Source: Streptomyces sp. NBC_00576 (lineage in GTDB: Bacteria; Actinomycetota; Actinomycetes; Streptomycetales; Streptomycetaceae). From it: a stretch of DNA of 64,000 nt. Where the stretch lies: assembly GCF_036345175.1 (NCBI RefSeq), contig NZ_CP107780.1, positions 5,456,001 through 5,520,000 on the forward strand. Reading direction: 5' to 3'. The notes beneath the pieces are model-generated. The model worked only from the letters and a program-made list of their open reading frames with translations, searched no databases and was not told the origin of the DNA. Below, one piece after another: positions 7,338 through 17,076 of the stretch (its first letter is position 1; every line of letters starts with the position of its first letter). The position numbers and the translations under genes are program-made.

Positions 7338-8500
7338 CCCTGCACGCGCGCGACGCTCTCGGCGGCCGTACGGCGATCGTCGGCATCGGGGCCACCGAGT
7401 TCTCCAAGGACTCGGGGCGCAGCGAGCTGCGGCTGGCCGTGGAGGCGGTGCGGGCCGCGCTCGACGACGCCGGGCTTACGCCCGCCGACGTGGACGGCAT
7501 GGTCACGTTCACGATGGACACCAGCCCGGAGATCACCGTCGCGCAGGCCGCCGGTATCGGGGAGCTGTCCTTCTTCTCCCGGGTCCACTACGGCGGTGGC
7601 GCCGCCTGTGCGACCGTGCAGCAGGCCGCGCTCGCCGTCGCGGCCGGGGTGGCCGAGGTCGTCGTGTGCTACCGGGCGTTCAACGAGCGGTCGGGGCGGC
7701 GGTTCGGGTCGGGGGTGCAGCGGCGGGAGCCGTCGGCCGAAGGGGTCGCGCTCGGCTGGTCGCTGCCGTTCGGGCTGCTCACGCCCGCCTCCTGGGTGGC
7801 GATGGCGGCGCAGCGGTACCTGCACACGTACGGACTGTCGGCGGAGGCGTTCGGGCAGGTCGCCGTCCGTGGCCGGAAGTACGCGGCGACCAATCCGGCC
7901 GCCTGGTTCCACGGCCGGCCCATCACCCTCGCCGACCACGCGGCCTCGCGCTGGATCGCCGAGCCGCTGCGGCTGCTGGACTGCTGCCAGGAGACGGACG
8001 GCGGCCAGGCGGTCGTCGTCACCTCCGTCGAACGGGCGCGCGACCTGCGGCACCCGTCCGCCGTCGTCGCGGCGGCGGCCCAAGGCGCGGGCCGCGCCCA
8101 GGAACAGATGACCAGCTTCTACCGCGACGACCTCACCGGACTCCCCGAGATGGGCGTGGTGGCCCGGCAGTTGTGGCGGACCGCAGGCGTGGGCCCGTCC
8201 GACATCGACGTCGCCATCCTGTACGACCACTTCACACCGTTCGTGCTGATGCAGTTGGAAGAGTTCGGTTTCTGCGCCCCGGGTGAGGCGGCGGAGTTCG
8301 TCGCGGCCGAGGGGCTGCCCCTGAACACGCACGGGGGTCAGCTCGGGGAGGCGTACCTGCACGGCATGAACGGCATCGCGGAGGCGGTACGGCAGCTTCG
8401 CGGATCCTCCGTGAACCAGGTGCCGGGCGTGGAAAGGGTGCTGGTCACGGCGGGTACTGGGGTGCCGACCTCGGGGTTGGTACTGGAGGCCGCCGGATGA
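7334..8500 (+). CDS. Ltp2-like thiolase-fold lipid-transfer protein / acyl-CoA aldolase
   Basis: A 388-residue thiolase-superfamily protein of the SCP-x/lipid-transfer type. Typical segments are IVGIGATEFSKDSG at the N-terminus, GGGAACATVQQAALAVAAG, CCQETDGGQAVVV, ILYDHFTPFVLMQLEEFG and NTHGGQLGEAYLHGMNG. It has no classical thiolase Cys-His-Cys triad, as in Ltp2 aldolases that cleave the hydrated steroid side-chain acyl-CoA with help from a DUF35 domain. Gene order and overlaps with the two upstream genes support one complex for retro-aldol cleavage. Whether the substrate is a sterol or another branched acyl-CoA cannot be told from the sequence. Confidence 0.85.
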   Translation: MTLHARDALGGRTAIVGIGATEFSKDSGRSELRLAVEAVRAALDDAGLTPADVDGMVTFTMDTSPEITVAQAAGIGELSFFSRVHYGGGAACATVQQAALAVAAGVAEVVVCYRAFNERSGRRFGSGVQRREPSAEGVALGWSLPFGLLTPASWVAMAAQRYLHTYGLSAEAFGQVAVRGRKYAATNPAAWFHGRPITLADHAASRWIAEPLRLLDCCQETDGGQAVVVTSVERARDLRHPSAVVAAAAQGAGRAQEQMTSFYRDDLTGLPEMGVVARQLWRTAGVGPSDIDVAILYDHFTPFVLMQLEEFGFCAPGEAAEFVAAEGLPLNTHGGQLGEAYLHGMNGIAEAVRQLRGSSVNQVPGVERVLVTAGTGVPTSGLVLEAAG

Positions 8501-8612
8501 GCGCGCCCGGTCGGTCGGCCGCTGAGCCCGCGGCTGCCCCTACTACTGGAGGAGCAGCCTCCGTACTACCCCCGTACGACCCCTCAGGGTCGAACCCCTA
8601 TAGCCCCGTACC

Positions 8613-8641
8613 CTGTCTCCACCTTCAGGAGGTGGAGACAG
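8613..8641. terminator. 12-bp perfect hairpin inside a larger dyad
   Basis: CTGTCTCCACCT (8613-8624), loop TCAGG, AGGTGGAGACAG (8630-8641). It is nested in outer complementary segments (AACCCCTA near 8594 and TAGGGGT near 8701), so the whole 8570-8715 interval can fold. It may end the ChsH2-like operon or control the sigma gene that follows. Confidence 0.6.
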
Positions 8642-8725
8642 CCCCCTTCCTACAACCTGAGGGGGACGCGGCTTCGGGACCTGCGGCCGATCCGCCCGAG
8701 TAGGGGTCGAACCTAGCGTAGAGCC

Positions 8726-9298
8726 ATGACCACACTCGTCTGCACCAGCGCTTCGAACGCGGCTACGCCGGCGACGCAGACCCTGTCGTTCGCGTCGTAT
8801 ACCTCGTACCCGTCGTTCTCGTCGTACGTGAAGGCCCGCCGCCCGGTGCTGTTGCGCACCGCCCGGTCGCTGACCGCGAACCCGAGCGATGCGGAGGACC
8901 TGCTGCAGACCGCGCTCACCAAGACGTACGTCGCCTGGGAGCGGATCGAGGACCACCGTGCGCTCGACGGCTATGTCCGCCGGGCGCTCCTGAACACGCG
9001 GACGTCGCAGTGGCGGAAGCGGAAGGTCGACGAGTTCGTCTGCGACGAACTGCCGGAGCCCGAGGGGACGCCGGTCGGCGATCCGGCGGAACACCAGGTG
9101 CTGCACGACGCGATGTGGCGCGCGATCATGAAGCTGCCGGCGCGGCAGCGCGCGATGGTGGTACTGCGGTACTACGAGGATCTGAGCGAGGTTCAGACGG
9201 CCGAGGTGCTCGGGGTGTCGGTGGGCACGGTCAAGTCGGCTGTCTCGCGGGCGCTGGGCAAACTGCGCGAGGATCCCGAGCTGGTGCTCGCCCGGTAG
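8726..9298 (+). CDS. SigE-family ECF RNA polymerase sigma factor
   Basis: A 190-residue sigma factor. After a Ser/Thr/Tyr-rich N-terminus of about 30 residues come region 2 (LLRTARSLTANPSDAEDLLQ, then YVRRALLNTRTSQWRKRK) and region 4 (LPARQRAMVVLRYYEDLSEV, then TAEVLGVSVGTVKSAVSRAL as the helix-turn-helix). It belongs to the SigE subgroup, whose members often pair with membrane partners, but none is encoded next to it. TAGCGT at 8714-8719 lies six bases before the ATG, so a leaderless transcript is possible. Confidence 0.9.
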   Translation: MTTLVCTSASNAATPATQTLSFASYTSYPSFSSYVKARRPVLLRTARSLTANPSDAEDLLQTALTKTYVAWERIEDHRALDGYVRRALLNTRTSQWRKRKVDEFVCDELPEPEGTPVGDPAEHQVLHDAMWRAIMKLPARQRAMVVLRYYEDLSEVQTAEVLGVSVGTVKSAVSRALGKLREDPELVLAR

Positions 9299-9381
9299 TT
9301 CCGGCAGGTCCGCCGACAGCTCCGCCCTTTGGTTCCCGTGTGGGAACCTGTGGTGATCCCCGGTAGTTCCCGAGGCGGGAC

Positions 9382-9428
9382 GTGATCTGATCGATCACTC
9401 TCTCCTAGTGACGTACCGCTCGGTATGT
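9382..9428 (+). promoter_or_regulatory. Two adjacent palindromes upstream of the acyl-CoA ligase
   Basis: GTGATC-TGATC-GATCAC (9382-9398) is followed by ACGTACCG-CT-CGGTATGT (9411-9428, eight-base arms with one mismatch). The second has the ACCG-N2-CGGT core seen in many TetR-family operators. They sit 60-105 bases before the start codon, where a repressor could block transcription. Confidence 0.5.
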
Positions 9429-9486
9429 GCGCAGAATCAGCACAACCTTTACCACCGAGTAGGCAATGAAGCCCCGGGAGGACGCC

Positions 9487-11142
<1,656 letters not shown>

Positions 11143-11164
11143 CGGCCGCCGTGGGCTGACCTAT

Positions 11165-11204
11165 GGGTCGGGGCAATGTTTCACGTGAAACACTGCCCCG
11201 ACCC
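11165..11204. terminator. Bidirectional terminator hairpin enclosing parS
   Basis: GGGTCGGGGCA (11165-11175) pairs with TGCCCCGACCC (11194-11204), and the centre is itself a perfect palindrome, giving an almost uninterrupted 40-base dyad. It lies between convergent genes ending at 11142 and 11232. Confidence 0.85.
11177..11192. other. parS: parS chromosome-segregation site
   Basis: TGTTTCACGTGAAACA is a perfect 16-bp palindrome and an exact match to the bacterial ParB-binding consensus. ParB loaded here spreads and recruits SMC for chromosome partition. Streptomyces parS sites cluster around oriC, so the window should be origin-proximal. It is the only copy I found in the window. Confidence 0.93.
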
Positions 11205-11231
11205 TCGTACCGAATGTGTCGATAGCCCCGC

Positions 11232-14200
11232 TCAGTTGGTACCGATACGCGCGAGCAGATCGACGATACGGCTCTGCACCTCGGTACTGGTGGACCGCTC
11301 GGCGAGGAACAGCACCGTCTCCCCCGAAGCGAGCCTCGGCAGGTCGGCCTGATCGACGGCGGCCGTGTAGACGACCAGCGGAGTGCGGTTCAACTGCCCG
11401 TTCGCCCTCAGCCAGTCCACGATGCCGGCCCTGCGGCGCCGCACCTGAAGCAGGTCCATGACCACGAGGTTCGGCCGCAACTGTGAGGCCAGCGTGACCG
11501 CGTCGGCGTCACTTGCGGCCCGCGCGACCTGCATCCCGCGCCTCTCCAGCGTCGCGGTGAGTGCGAGCGCGATCTCCGCATGCTCCTCGATGAGCAGCAC
11601 CCGCGGCGGATGCTGGTCACTGTCACGCGGCGCGAGCGCTTTCAGGAGTACGGCGGGATCGGCGCCGTACGCCGCCTCACGCGTCGCCTGCCCGAGTCCA
11701 GCCGTCACCAGCACCGGCACCTCGGCGGCCACGGCGGCCTGGCGCAGCGACTGGAGGGCGGTCCGGGTGATCGGTCCGGTCAGCGGATCGACGAACAGCG
11801 CCGCCGGGAAGGCCGCGATCTGGGCGTTGACCTCCTCGCGCGAGTGCACGATGACGGGCCGGTACCCACGGTCGCTGAGCGCCTGCTGCGTGGTGACGTC
11901 CGGCGCGGGCCACACCAGCAGCCGACGCGGATTGTCCAGCGGCTCCGGCGGCAGCTCGTCGTCCATCGGCCGCGGCTGCGGCTGGTCGGAGACCTCGACG
12001 GCCCCGCCGGGCCCGTCGAGCGGCTCCGGCCCTTCGTCGGCGTTCTCGTCCGGTGCTCCTATGGCGTACGAGCGGCCGGCCCCCTCGGTGAACCCGGGCA
12101 GTCGCGGAGCACCCGGGGCGAGCTGTGTCTGCCCTGCGAGCGAGGGCTGCGCGGGCAACGGCACTTGGGCGAGCGGTACCTGGCCGGCGAGGGAGGGCTG
12201 ACCGGGCAGGGGGGCCTGTCCGGCCAAGGAGGGCTGGGCCGGGGCCGGTGCGGTGGGCGCGGTCTGTGCCGCCGGAGGCGTGGCGGTGGCGGCCTGACCC
12301 ACCTGCGGGTGGGGACGGGCGGCCGTCTCCGGCTGGCCGGCGGCGGGCTCCGGGCGGGTACCGAGCTTGCGGCGGCGACCGGAGCCGTTCGAGCCGTTGG
12401 TGCCGTTCGGAGGCGTCGCGGGCTGCGGCTGGCCCGGCGTCTGGACCTGCGCCGCCTGCCGACTGAACGGCACTCCCTGCCCGAGCGTCCGCACACTGAT
12501 CGCGCGCCCCTGCGTCGAGTTCGGGTCGACCGGCGCGCCGGCGGCCTCGGCAGCCAGGGCCTGCCCGAGCCGGGGCGGCGCGACACGCTCAGGAGGGAGC
12601 GGGGTGGCTGCCGCCTGGGGCGCGGGGAGGGGGGCAGGAGCGACGGCCGGGGCGTTCCCGTTCAGGTTGTGGGTGCCGACATCCGGGGTTTCGTCGTCGG
12701 CGGCGGGCCAGGGCTGGGGCTGGGCAACGGGGGCGGCCTGGGCCGGGATCGCCTGGCCGGGGGCGAGGCCCTGGGCGAGGGCGGGCTGGGGCGCCGTACC
12801 CTGCGCCGGAACCTGCTGGGAAACGGGCTGAGGGGCCTGCTGCAGGGCCTGTTGGGGAACCTGCTGACCCTGGATGCCCTGCGCCGGGACAGGTTGACCG
12901 GGCATGGGCTGCGCGACCTGCGCGATTTGAGCCGCAGGAGCGGCCTGTCCAGGCATGCCCTGTGCGGGCACGGCCTGCCCCTGCCCCGGAACGCCTCCCT
13001 GCGGACCAGCGGCGGCCTGGGCGACCGTTGCCTGCACGGGAGCCTGTGCGGGAACCGCCTGTCCGGGAATCCCGCCCGGCGGTACGGTCCCCGGCTGTTC
13101 CGGGGCCTGGCGCGCACGGCGGCGGCCGGTCGGGGTGGACGTCGGGTGAGGCTGGGGCGGGGTGTGGTCGTCGTCGGGATCGTGCATGAGCCCGTCATGA
13201 CGGCCACCGTCGTCGAACCGGTCGCCGACAGGCCCGGCGGGCGCCTCGGCGGCGCCCTGGTCTGTCCGGTCGGCCTCGGCCGGGGGCAGGGCGAACACCG
13301 GACGGGGGCCCGTCTCTTGCGCGTTGCCGCGCTCGGCCGCAGCCGCGAGGGCCCGGCGCCGGCGCCCGGTCGGCTGCCCGCCCGCGCTGTCGTCAGCGGC
13401 GCCCTCCGCACCTGCGGCCCCCGAAGGAGCCGCGGGAAGGGCGGGAGGCAACGCGTGCTGCTCGCCTCCGGCGCGCCGGGCCGGAGCGCCGGGCACACCC
13501 TGGGGCGGCACCGTCCCGCCCAGACCGGTCCCCGCGGCAGCGGTGCCCGCACCGTGTTCGCCCGCCATGACGACGGCGCCTTCGGAGACGCCGCCATCGT
13601 CGCCCGCACCCGCGTCAACACCTTCGACGGGGCTGGGCCGGCCACGCCGGCGCCCGGTACCGCTGTCTCCATCGGCGGAGGGTTGAGGAGCGGGGCCCGA
13701 AGCGGCGGCGGCCTCCTCGACCGCCCGCCTCCGGCGCCGTCCGGTGGGCGCGACCGCCTCGCTCCCGGAGGCACCGGACTCGACATCGGCCTCGACCTCG
13801 GCCTCGGCGGCGTCCTCCGGAACGTCGCCCTCCAGGAAGGCGTCCACGGAGGACCGCCGGGCCCGGCGCCGCCCGCTGACACCACCGTCGCCGTTGTTGT
13901 CCACGACCTGGTTGTCCACGACCTGCTCGGGCACGGCGAGCTCGGCGCCCACACCCGTCTCCGCGTCCTCGACCCCGACCTCGGCCACCACCGCGCCGGC
14001 CCCGCCCCCGATGGGCACCTCAAGGACGTACGCACTGCCGCTCATGCCCGGCACCTCGTGCGTCTGGAGCACGCCGCCGTGGGCTCGCACGATCCCGCGC
14101 ACGATCGGCTCGTGCACCGGGTCTCCCCCGGGATACGGCCCGCGCACCTCGATCCGTACGACCTCTCCGCGCTGCGCGGCGGCCACGACCACCGTGTTGT

Positions 14201-15659
14201 CCATGTAACCGCCCGCGGAGGCGGGCGAGTTGCCGGTCGCGTCGACGCCGGCGACGTCCGCGACGAGATGCGCGAGGGCGGTGGCCAGGCGCTGCGGGTC
14301 GACCTCGGCCTCGATCGGCGGCGCGTGCACGGCGAACTGGACGCGCCCGGGCCCGATCAGTTCGACGGCCCCGTCGACCCCGGCGGCGACGACCGCGTCG
14401 AGCATCACCTTCGTACGGGTGACGGAGTCGACGCCCGTGTCGAGCCGCTGGTAGGACAGGACGTTGTCGACCAATGTGGTGATGCGCGAGTAACCGGCCG
14501 ACAGATGATGCAGCACCTGGTTGGCCTCGGGCCACAGCTGCCCGGCGTCGTCGGCGGCGAGGGCGGCCAGTTCGCGGCGCAGCTCGTCGAGGGGGCCGCG
14601 CAGGGAACGGCCGAGCAGCACGAGCAGCTGCTCCTGTCGGCCTGCCAGGGCCTCGTACCGGTCCTTCTCGCGCTCCGCGAGGGCCGCGTACCGGTCCTCA
14701 CCGGCGGCGAGTTCCTCCTCGTGCTCCTCGCGCAGCCGCTCGATCTCGGTGACGTGCTGCTGGCGCAGGGCGGTGAGCTCGGACGCGTGCTCCTCGGCGG
14801 CCCGCTCCAGCTCCTCCTGGTGCAGCTTGTCGGCGGCGTCCTTCTCCTCGGCGAGGGAGTCGTACGGACGCCGGTCGGTGAAGGTCATCACGGCGCCCAC
14901 GAGCTGGTCGCCGTCCCGGACGGGCGCGGTCGTCAGGTCGACGGAGACCTGGTCCCCGCTCTTGGACCACAGCACCTGCCCGCGCACCCGGTGCTTGCGT
15001 CCGGACCGCAGGGTGTCGGCGAGCGGGGACTCGCCGTACGGGAAGGGCTCGCCGTCGGCGCGCGAGTGCAGGACGAGCGTGTGGAGCTCGCGCCCGCCGA
15101 GGTCGCTGGCCCGGTAACCCAGTATCTGAGCGGCGGCGGGATTGACGAGTACAACCCGCCCCTCGGTGTCCGTCCCGACGACTCCTTCTGCGGCGGCACG
15201 CAGGATCATCTCGGTCTGACGTTGCGAACGCGCGAGTTCGGCCTCGGTGTCGACGGTGCCGGACAGATCGCGTACGACGAGCATGAGCAGCTCGTCATTG
15301 GCGTAGCCGTAGCTGTCGTACGCCTGCTGGCCGTTCTCAAGATTCGCACTGGTGACCTCGACGGGAAACTCGCTCCCGTCCGTCCGCCGGGCGATCATCC
15401 GGGTCGGCTTGGTCTGCCCGTGCGGGTCCATGGAATCGGGGCGCCGCATGGTGCCGGGGATCAGCCGCGAGTCGAACTGCGGCAGCAGATCGAGCAGCCC
15501 GCGCCCGACGAGGGCGGTGCCCGGCGTCTCGAAGGCCGCGAGGGCGATCGTATTGGCGTTGACGACGGTCCCATTGGCGTTGACCAGCACCAACGCATCG
15601 GGAAGCGCATCGAGTATGGCTGCGAGGCGAGCAGCGCCTCGGGATGGCCTGCTGCTCAC
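11232..15659 (-). CDS. Giant PAS / degenerate histidine kinase / receiver-like protein
   Basis: A signalling protein of about 1475 residues. In order: PAS domain (about 10-110), second PAS (about 148-262), coiled coil (about 266-340), a DHp-like helical pair (about 340-413), an ATPase-like domain (about 436-556), a very long Pro/Gln/Ala linker (about 560-1235), and two receiver-like folds (about 1236-1475). The DHp segment reads LLGRSLRGPLDELRREL, with no histidine at the usual SHELRTP position, and the ATPase lacks the N-box asparagine. The last receiver has LLIEEH in place of an Asp pair but keeps VVMDLL. It is probably a pseudokinase or scaffold. The linker carries about six [ST]GRRR motifs. 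GTG at 15659 follows GGGAGGAA. Confidence 0.85.
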   Translation of the reverse strand: MSSRPSRGAARLAAILDALPDALVLVNANGTVVNANTIALAAFETPGTALVGRGLLDLLPQFDSRLIPGTMRRPDSMDPHGQTKPTRMIARRTDGSEFPVEVTSANLENGQQAYDSYGYANDELLMLVVRDLSGTVDTEAELARSQRQTEMILRAAAEGVVGTDTEGRVVLVNPAAAQILGYRASDLGGRELHTLVLHSRADGEPFPYGESPLADTLRSGRKHRVRGQVLWSKSGDQVSVDLTTAPVRDGDQLVGAVMTFTDRRPYDSLAEEKDAADKLHQEELERAAEEHASELTALRQQHVTEIERLREEHEEELAAGEDRYAALAEREKDRYEALAGRQEQLLVLLGRSLRGPLDELRRELAALAADDAGQLWPEANQVLHHLSAGYSRITTLVDNVLSYQRLDTGVDSVTRTKVMLDAVVAAGVDGAVELIGPGRVQFAVHAPPIEAEVDPQRLATALAHLVADVAGVDATGNSPASAGGYMDNTVVVAAAQRGEVVRIEVRGPYPGGDPVHEPIVRGIVRAHGGVLQTHEVPGMSGSAYVLEVPIGGGAGAVVAEVGVEDAETGVGAELAVPEQVVDNQVVDNNGDGGVSGRRRARRSSVDAFLEGDVPEDAAEAEVEADVESGASGSEAVAPTGRRRRRAVEEAAAASGPAPQPSADGDSGTGRRRGRPSPVEGVDAGAGDDGGVSEGAVVMAGEHGAGTAAAGTGLGGTVPPQGVPGAPARRAGGEQHALPPALPAAPSGAAGAEGAADDSAGGQPTGRRRRALAAAAERGNAQETGPRPVFALPPAEADRTDQGAAEAPAGPVGDRFDDGGRHDGLMHDPDDDHTPPQPHPTSTPTGRRRARQAPEQPGTVPPGGIPGQAVPAQAPVQATVAQAAAGPQGGVPGQGQAVPAQGMPGQAAPAAQIAQVAQPMPGQPVPAQGIQGQQVPQQALQQAPQPVSQQVPAQGTAPQPALAQGLAPGQAIPAQAAPVAQPQPWPAADDETPDVGTHNLNGNAPAVAPAPLPAPQAAATPLPPERVAPPRLGQALAAEAAGAPVDPNSTQGRAISVRTLGQGVPFSRQAAQVQTPGQPQPATPPNGTNGSNGSGRRRKLGTRPEPAAGQPETAARPHPQVGQAATATPPAAQTAPTAPAPAQPSLAGQAPLPGQPSLAGQVPLAQVPLPAQPSLAGQTQLAPGAPRLPGFTEGAGRSYAIGAPDENADEGPEPLDGPGGAVEVSDQPQPRPMDDELPPEPLDNPRRLLVWPAPDVTTQQALSDRGYRPVIVHSREEVNAQIAAFPAALFVDPLTGPITRTALQSLRQAAVAAEVPVLVTAGLGQATREAAYGADPAVLLKALAPRDSDQHPPRVLLIEEHAEIALALTATLERRGMQVARAASDADAVTLASQLRPNLVVMDLLQVRRRRAGIVDWLRANGQLNRTPLVVYTAAVDQADLPRLASGETVLFLAERSTSTEVQSRIVDLLARIGTN

Positions 15660-15905
15660 GAGACGCTTCCTCCCTGTTACCGCACCTTGCCGACCGCGGG
15701 CGCCATCTTGCCAACCGTCCCGCAACGTGTCACGCGAGGGAGTCTAAGGGCAGTGGTTGCGCTCGCGACGCCGGATGAGAGGGAGGTCGCACGACGAAGT
15801 GACAGAGAGGCTGTGACGGCGCCTTTCACACTACTTATGCGGTACGGGGCCACTGTGCCTGTGGCGTGAGGGCCCTTGGGGGCGTTGTTCTGCTGGTCGG
15901 GCGGC

Positions 15906-16472
15906 TCACCGAAGATCAGGAAGCAGCGGTACGAGCCGGTCCCAGCGCGCCATCTGGCACCCGTTGCTGCGGTCGAAAGTGGCGTCGACAGGACGCCCGG
16001 CCCAGTTCCCGGTCACATGAGCGGTCGCCGGACCCCCGTACATCATCGTGCAGATGCTGTCGGGGGAGACGGGGGCGAACGGATCCTTCCCCCACCGAGC
16101 CCCCCGGTCGAGCGACCCACAGGCCCCCTCGACGTCGGGATGACTCCCGCTCCCGGGATGACAGGCCAGCTCGAACCGCCCGTCCCCACGCCCGCCGGTG
16201 CGGCGGACGGTGACGGTGAGGTGGTCGGAGGCGCGTCCCATGGGAGCGAGGAGGGGTGCGAAGGGCGTGAGTGGCGTGAGGGGGCGGGTCTGGGGAGCCT
16301 CGTCGGCGTAGGCGGCCGCGGGCGCGGCGGAGAAGGAGGCGGCGGCGAGGGAGACGCCGGCGGTGGCGGCGAACACGAGGCGACGGAGGGCGCCGGGGGG
16401 AAGGGTGGCGTGGGAGCGGGCGGCGCGGGCGGCATGAGGGGCATGAGTGGCATGCGAGATGACCTTGAACAT
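15906..16472 (-). CDS. Subtilisin-inhibitor-like (SSI family) secreted protease inhibitor
   Basis: A 188-residue exported protein. A long basic N-terminal region precedes a hydrophobic core (LVFAATAGVSLAAASFSAAP), then the SSI domain. Its cysteine pattern is visible in LACHPGSGSHPDVEGAC, SICTMMYGGPATAHVTGNW and NGCQMARWDRLVPLL. The reactive-site loop is around CTMMYGG, with Met as the likely P1 residue, which suits subtilisin-like targets. SSI proteins bind serine proteases tightly outside the cell and take part in developmental protease control in Streptomyces. The ATG at 16472 gives an unusually long leader, so a later start is possible. Confidence 0.88.
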   Translation of the reverse strand: MFKVISHATHAPHAARAARSHATLPPGALRRLVFAATAGVSLAAASFSAAPAAAYADEAPQTRPLTPLTPFAPLLAPMGRASDHLTVTVRRTGGRGDGRFELACHPGSGSHPDVEGACGSLDRGARWGKDPFAPVSPDSICTMMYGGPATAHVTGNWAGRPVDATFDRSNGCQMARWDRLVPLLPDLR

Positions 16473-16690
16473 GACCTGACTAACGCCTGACGCCCAAGGA
16501 CGTTGCGCGAGCCGGACCGGCGGGCCGACGGGTCACCGGGCAGCACAGACGGCATCACGCGGCATCGGCAGGAACAACGGCTTTGCCCTGCGCCCCGCCT
16601 GCCTAGTACCGTGGGAGGCGATTGGTGACACCGCGCTCGTCTGTGTCATCATCTGCACGCACCACTCGCGCTCGCGCGGGCGGTTGTGCT

Positions 16691-16781
16691 GGAGGCGTCG
16701 CCTAGTCCGGTCTATGGCGCCGCACTGCTAATGCGGTTTGGGACTTACATCCCATCGAGGGTTCAAATCCCTCCGCCTCCG
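16691..16781 (+). tRNA. tRNA-Ser (anticodon GCT)
   Basis: The acceptor GGAGGCG pairs with CGCCTCC, the anticodon loop CTGCTAA sits on a CGCA/TGCG stem, a long variable arm is present and the T-arm reads GTTCAAATC. CCA is not encoded. It reads AGC and AGU codons. Confidence 0.97.
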
Positions 16782-16790
16782 CACCTCATC

Positions 16791-16830
16791 CCGAAGCCCT
16801 GGTCGCCAATGACCGGGGCTTCGGTCGTTT
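16791..16830 (+). terminator. Terminator after tRNA-Ser(GCT)
   Basis: CCGAAGCCCTGGTC (16791-16804) pairs with GACCGGGGCTTCGG (16811-16824), followed by TCGTTTTCG. Confidence 0.8.
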
Positions 16831-16955
16831 TCGCAGGTCAGGCAGGGTGCGGCAAACGGATTTCACTGCACGCCGCCAGTCATGTAATGTTGTTCCCGCA
16901 ACGCCGACCGGGTCGAAAAGCCCGGAAGGAAGAGCAAACACAACAGAAAACACAA

Positions 16956-17028
16956 GCACTCGTAGCTTAACGGATAGAGCATCTGACTACGGATCAGAAG
17001 GTTGCAGGTTCGAATCCTGCCGAGTGCA
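16956..17028 (+). tRNA. tRNA-Arg (anticodon ACG)
   Basis: The acceptor GCACTCG pairs with CGAGTGC, the anticodon loop CTACGGA reads ACG (inosine-modified by TadA, whose gene is at 51308-51742), and the T-arm is GGTTCGAATCC. CCA is not encoded. A 41-base copy of its 3' part recurs at 18506-18546. Confidence 0.97.
16987..17027 (+). repeat. attL-like 41-bp repeat within tRNA-Arg(ACG)
   Basis: This is the stretch from the anticodon loop to the end of the acceptor stem. It matches 18506-18546 at 40 of 41 positions. Tyrosine-recombinase elements typically use this part of a tRNA gene as their attachment core. Confidence 0.7.
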
Positions 17029-17035
17029 CAGCAGA

Positions 17036-17076
17036 CCAGAGGCCCCGTGGAGGAATCCACGGGGCCTCTGGTTTTT
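17036..17076 (+). terminator. Terminator after tRNA-Arg(ACG)
   Basis: CCAGAGGCCCCGTGG, loop AGGAAT, CCACGGGGCCTCTGG, followed by TTTTT: a perfect 15-bp intrinsic terminator. It differs from the terminator after the duplicated tRNA end at 18556. Confidence 0.92.

Noticed and set aside
8497..8703. 68-codon frame starting in an ATGA overlap with the Ltp2-like gene
   Set aside because: The product is a Pro/Ala/Ser low-complexity string and the frame runs straight through the perfect hairpin at 8613-8641; I treat it as chance.
11580..15869. Very long open frame on the + strand opposite the giant PAS protein
   Set aside because: It is the mirror of a real high-GC gene: the residues are low-complexity Arg/Gly/Leu runs with no domain, whereas the - strand frame shows PAS and receiver folds and a proper ribosome site.
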